Notes under the pieces: model-generated | What the model was told of the DNA's origin: nothing | The model's database searches: none | Seen by the model: the letters and a program-made list of their open reading frames with translations, nothing else | Source: Paracyclopina nana | Taxonomy: Eukaryota > Arthropoda > Copepoda > Cyclopoida > Cyclopettidae | Assembly: GCA_019096065.1 (NCBI GenBank) | Contig: JAGUCH010000006.1 | Coordinates: forward strand, 5,786,001 to 5,850,000 | Length of the DNA stretch: 64,000 bases | Direction of reading: 5' to 3' | Shown: one piece after another, positions 59,810-64,000 of the stretch | Layout of the letters: the number at the start of each line of letters is the position of its first letter | How positions within the stretch are numbered: the stretch's first letter is position 1 | Made by a program: the position numbers and the translations under genes

Positions 59810-60711
59810 AAAAATGCTTAATTGTTTTCCATCAAAAATTGCATGCTCTTCTCGCATATTTGGCTTCTACTCACATATACTGCATTTTCTCCTACTACTA
59901 TATACATACAAATCATTTGTACACTTTGAAATTATTATGGAAATGTTCAAAAATACTATATCATCTCTGAATTTGGAAAAACTATTTATAGAGAAAATTA
60001 TGTGAGCATGAGCTCCAATCTGAAATGAGCAAGCTTAATTGGGCCTTTCTATCTGAGCTGAGAGTCGATGCATCGTCTAATTGAAGCCCATCCTCATTCT
60101 CATTTAGCAAGGCTCTCTTGAGTTAAGCAAGGGACCTTGGAAGCTTGAAGCTGATGCATATGGAGTCGATTGGTACCAAACTAGGCAAGGCTACTCAAAG
60201 GAGTTTAACCAAGTTTGGTACCAATCATTTTTATAGTTGCACAAGCCTGCAAAGGCCCTTGCTTTACTTAACTTGCTTCAATTGAAGCATGAGAGCTAGC
60301 CAAGGAAAGTGCCTTGATTGGGACTCAAAATTGAATCGGGAGAGGCCAGCATACTTGATATTTTACATTGAGTTACAGCACATGTATTATTACAAAGCAG
60401 ATACAATAAGCAGCCATGTTATGCATAATTGGTTATTAAGGCCAAGCTCATTATTCGGCCAATTTTCCCAATTAAATACATATTGTACAATAGTGTACTA
60501 TACTTCATAGTACATCAGAAGGCCATACTGGGTCAATGGATTGAGGCTTACATAAAGGCCTTTTGATGACCTTAATGGAGCCTTTTTTCACACATGAGAA
60601 CAAAGGAGATGTCAGGAAATCCGGAAGGAAACCCAAGTGGAAGGGGCATTTTACTACAAAAAGAGAAAGCCACCATTGGAATTATTAACAGCATTATTTT
60701 TAATAGGAATT
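59810..60711. other. Intergenic, convergent 3' ends
   Basis: Between the channel gene (plus) and the 7TM gene (minus). Repeated AAGCTTGAAGCTGATGCA- and TTGGTACCAA-like motifs near 60110–60230; no gene. Confidence 0.4.
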
Positions 60712-62225
60712 TTAAAAGTAAAATCTTCTTAATTCAGGGGAAGCCAAGGTAATTCTTAGTACTTGCACAATTGCTGAAGATACCATAAGCACAGAAGAGT
60801 ATGAGCCTGGTGGCAAAATTGGGCTGGTGAACAATAAAATGTGCATAATGACAGTCAGCATTAATTCAACGCTGAAAATGGCCCCTTGGCCATACACTGT
60901 GAGGATATTTCGCGCATTTCTCAACTTCACCTCATTCCTTGAGAGCATTGTCGCAATTTCTGGCCTCGAATTGTGCTTCTTCAAATGCTGGAAAATGAGC
61001 AAATAGCAGACGAATCTGCCAACCACAATGAATTGGCGCCACAGAAAAATGGCAGTTTGCACCAGTTTGCTGAAATTGGCATCACCTTCACTCAGGCCTT
61101 CATACACCTGAAAAACACATCCAATTTTACAGAGAAGATTAAATACAATCGTCAAAATGGACTGCTAGCCTTGATGATTTTGGTCATTTTTGAGGTGTAG
61201 CCATTGCAAAATTCCATGGCAAGAGCCACGCCTGAAATTTGCACTCCCCATTGCCAAAATGTCAGGGTGGAAAATAAGTTAAGCATAAGTGAAAGCAAGG
61301 CAAATTTTGCCACTGGTTGGCTGAGCTTCTTTGCTTGGTTTTTCACAGCAAGCAACCTAAATGATCGAATCTAATTATTTAATTTCTTTTAAGACTCTCA
61401 ATTACCTGTAGATGGCAATGGAAAGCTCACCAGAGATGACATTGTTATTATGCAAAGCCATTGCAAACCAGTGGATTTTGCATCCCAAGGGACCATAGTA
61501 TTTTAGCAGGGGTCTGGCCAGGGCCAAAGATCCAATTTCAGGCAAAATGTACGCAAAACTGCAAACTCCTTGGATGACCTTCACACACACAAAAAGGCAT
61601 TTTTATTTGGCTTTTTTGAATTCAGGGCAGGTGTGATTTAATGAAATGTGCCAATTTTAAAGGGTGAAAGCAAATAAGAAATGTTAAAAAATCCAGATTT
61701 CTTTGATGTAAAGGACTTTTAAGTTAAATAAACTTTTATTTAACTTCTTTAATTTTGTAGGATATGAGACGAGGATTATAAGGCACAGGAAGAACTAGGG
61801 CGTTCTCATATTGGACTTTAGCTTACCAAAACCTGATTTTGGTTAACCAAAAACCTGTTTTCGGTAGGTAGGCACTACATAGCGCTTGACTAAAACCAGT
61901 TTTTGGTTAACCAAAATCAGGTTTTGGTAAGCTAAAGTCCAATATGAGAACGCCAGTAGTTATAAGAAGGAAGTGGAATTAACCGAATTGGCCTAAAAGT
62001 TGGATTTTCTTACACTGGAGTTACCTGATCAATGAGCATGAGGATGTTCACTGTTCTTCCCTTGGGAGCAAATCTGGTGAGGTAGTTGATGATCATGGCC
62101 CTACACACAATTGATGTCAAGAAGCATAATGAGAGCGTAGCTATCACCAAGCCTGATTGAAAGGGATCCCACTTGAGCAAAGTGAGAAATTCGTCCGAAA
62201 ATGAGAGCAGACTTATCTCGTTCAT
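60712..62225 (-). CDS. Divergent seven-transmembrane (GPCR-like) receptor
   Basis: Four exons in transcription order: 62225–62025, 61578–61406, 61356–61170 and 61107–60712; about 318 residues. Start chosen at MNEISLLSFSDEF. Seven hydrophobic segments fit a class A-like fold: TM1 LVIATLSLCFLTSIVCRAMI; TM2 with NILMLID (Asp at the 2.50-like site); TM3 with LGCKIHWF and a DRY-like AIYRLLAVK; then three further segments and a final one (SVLMVSSAIVQVLRI) followed by a short SPELRRFYF tail. It lacks a classical NPxxY. The third intron appears to use a GC donor (GCTAGC at 61169), the only choice that keeps phase. Intron 1 holds a perfect hairpin element. Ligand unknown. Confidence 0.7.
61799..61954. 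mobile_element. 156-bp element with perfect 56-bp inverted repeats
   Basis: 61799–61854 and 61899–61954 are exact reverse complements over 56 bases (outer end GGCGTTCTCATATTGGAC), separated by a 44-base loop. It lies in intron 1 of the 7TM gene. The perfect arms suggest a recent insertion. Confidence 0.85.
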
Positions 62226-62972
62226 GCCTGAAACTTGAGTGACTTCTCTTCTCTGTGGGCTCACACAAGGCTACAATGATCCTATGCTTGAGCAATTTGT
62301 AAGTGACATTTTAATGCTGAGCGCTCTCGTAATTTGTATATGGTGAGAATGTGTTTCATGCTAATAAAGCCTTTTAAAAATCATCAAGAAGCTTTCTTTT
62401 TTTGGTACCAAATTAAATGCATTAAAAGCCACTCCATACTCGCTGCTCAGATTGCTGAGCTGTTCTGAAAATGCTGAGTCTCTGCTGAGAATTTTTAGGC
62501 ACGGCTGTTGAGACTTGAGACTCTTCTGAGACTACTGAGACTCTTTTGCGACTTTACTGAGACTGCTTAGATTCTGTTGACGCTGCTAATATTCTGCTGA
62601 GACTCTTATGTGACTACTGAGACTCTTTTGGTACTTCTAATATTTTGCTGAGACTTCTGATATTCTGTGGAGACTGCTGATATTCTGTTGAGACTCTTCT
62701 GGGACTACTGAGACAATTTTGCTGAGACTTCTGATATTCTGGGGAGACTCCTGAATTCTGCTGAGACTCTTCTTGGACTACTGATTTCCTGCTGAGATTC
62801 AGATGTGACTGCTGAGACTTCTTCTGATGACTCACTGAGCTCTAATTTACTTAAGCGCAAGAGACATTTTCATTTCTTCGGAACATTCTCGATCAAAGGT
62901 CACGCAACCTCTTATTGATATTCTGTATACCTGGTGACTTTCGAACAAAAACAAGCCACAAAATTGGACAAA
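62226..62972. other. Divergent upstream region with GAGACT minisatellite
   Basis: Lies between the 7TM gene (minus) and CEP83 (plus). Most of it, 62440–62835, is the degenerate repeat listed separately. Confidence 0.5.
62440..62835. repeat. Degenerate GCTGAGACT(CTT) minisatellite
   Basis: Repeated blocks of TGCTGAGACTCTT and CTGATATTCTG with variable spacing. A minus open frame here (62614–62835, Ser/Gln-rich) is only the translation of the repeat. Confidence 0.85.
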
Positions 62973-64000
62973 ATGTCGGTGAAAAAGCAGGCATCATCTG
63001 CCATGGCAAAAAAGTCCCGAGTGATTCCAGATTCATTGTACTCCACCATGACCTCAGGTCATGGAACCACTTCTGGCCTTGAAGTTGATGAAGAAGAACA
63101 AACTGAGCACTTACAGGTAGTAAATATTTGATCTCATTCATGTAGGCCGAAATGTCAAAGCATTTATAGCATTTTGAGATGTCCCTCAGCCAAAATCACA
63201 TCTCAGTTGGCTTTCTAAGAAGCTCAGCTTAAAATTAAGGAAATACATATAGCCACATTTTTTTTGAAGCACCAAGAAGAGATTGTCCAAGATTTTGATG
63301 ATGATGAAAGAATGCAAGAACTTCTTCAACGGTTGGCAGATGATGCTGAGCTCCACAAATTGTTGGCAGAGGAGAAAATGAGGGGGGAAATCCACAAAAG
63401 TAACTATGAAAAGCTCAAAGCTGAATACCTCAAGTAAGCCAAAAAAATCTAAGTAACTAATTAGATCTTACAATTGAAACATTTCTAACAGGCTGGCTCA
63501 CACATCAAAGCAAATGATGAGTGAGGCTGCTCATTTGGAGGCCCAAAAAGTGACCATGGAAAATGAGGCCAAATTAGAGCAGAAAAAGTTGGAGGATCAA
63601 TTGGAGCAGCTCAAGTCCCAAATTGCAGCACTGCAAAGTCAAGTAAGCTAGTACATGATATATACATATTGTCGAAAATTTTTGACCTTTGTTGTTTAAA
63701 TTCAGTTTTCAAGACTGAAAGCAAATTTGCATGATGACGAAGGAGTCTCATTAATTGGATATTTGATTTGAAAAAGGTGGCTTGCCAAAAATTGCTTCAA
63801 GTAAAATTGAACGTACATTTTGTTAAAGGTTCCAAGTGAGGCTGAGAGGATCTTATTGGATAGGGATATGAAGAATAAACATGAGGCCGTGTGGAGAGGA
63901 CGGTTGAATGACTTGATGGAGGATTTGGAGGCTGCCAAATTAAGCATTCATCAAAAAATGCAGGAAAACTTGAGCCTCAAAATGACAATCGAGCAAAATA
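62973..64000 (+). CDS. CEP83: Centrosomal protein CEP83 (CCDC41), 3' partial
   Basis: Component of centriole distal appendages, needed to dock the basal body at the membrane in ciliogenesis. Exons 62973–63116, 63270–63433, 63492–63642 and 63829–64000 (open at the window end); all phases match. After a short Ser/Lys-rich N-terminus the protein is a continuous coiled coil (RMQELLQRLADDAELHKLLA, then EEKMRGEIHKSNYEKLKAEY). The EKMRGEIHKSNYEKLKAEY motif closely follows the family's ERLRCENHKTNYQTLKAEH. Later: WRGRLNDLMEDLEAAKLSIH. The remainder lies beyond the window. Confidence 0.85.

Noticed and set aside
62614-62835. 73-codon Ser/Gln-rich minus-strand protein
   Set aside because: It is the translation of the GAGACT minisatellite.

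Overview
This is nuclear DNA from an animal. Genes are split by short GT–AG introns on both strands, polyadenylation signals are AATAAA-type, noncoding DNA is AT-rich and repeats are abundant. The T-box gene resembles arthropod org-1/TBX1 ([13 protein letters not shown] motif) and CTCF-like motifs of the fly type (GCGCCATCTAGCGG) recur, so I read it as an arthropod or a related ecdysozoan. The species is not determined. I joined exons by hand, checking reading frame and splice phase at each junction. No transcript data were available.

Layout. 42–979 (+): acidic C-terminal end of an unidentified protein. 980–4808: repeat-rich DNA containing a 1.35-kb foldback element. 4809–10910 (+): T-box factor org-1/TBX1, whose first exon lies 2.8 kb upstream of the T-box exons. 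13262–14073 (+): secreted Tyr/Gly-rich protein. 14544–20018 (-): ceramide glucosyltransferase. 21815–22102 (-): VAMP/synaptobrevin. 23462–23824 (+): small single-pass membrane protein. 24172–29680 (-): type II membrane kelch protein, with complete complex I subunit NDUFS7 (27312–28055, -) nested in one intron. 30757–32331 (-): NEMP nuclear-envelope protein. 33593–43150 (+): tight run TCERG1 – fused/STK36 – THOC5. 43691–48025 (+): about 22-finger C2H2 zinc-finger protein with AT-hook-like stretches. 48888–49301 (-): small secreted protein. 49302–53468: gene-poor block with CTCF-like motifs. 53469–59809 (+): four-TM large-pore-channel-like protein (LRRC8/pannexin-like, no LRRs) with two homologous first exons. 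60712–62225 (-): divergent 7TM receptor. 62973–64000 (+, runs off the end): CEP83.

Main observations. (1) TCERG1, fused and THOC5 are packed like an operon: the fused stop codon TAG is itself the AG of a strong splice acceptor two bases before the THOC5 ATG. (2) A family of ~130-bp repeats, at least 15 full or partial copies and nearly all intronic, ends in a CTCF-like motif. (3) The membrane-anchor exon of the kelch gene has a second copy inside a ceramide glucosyltransferase intron, on the opposite strand; in its membrane segment the differences are mostly synonymous. (4) Three genes (NEMP, the zinc-finger gene, the channel) carry nearby broken copies of their own 3' exons. (5) There are several inverted-repeat elements (one with a perfect 56-bp arm) and large minisatellites.

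The genes do not form one pathway. RNA processing (TCERG1, THOC5) and cilium/Hedgehog biology (fused, CEP83) are each represented twice.
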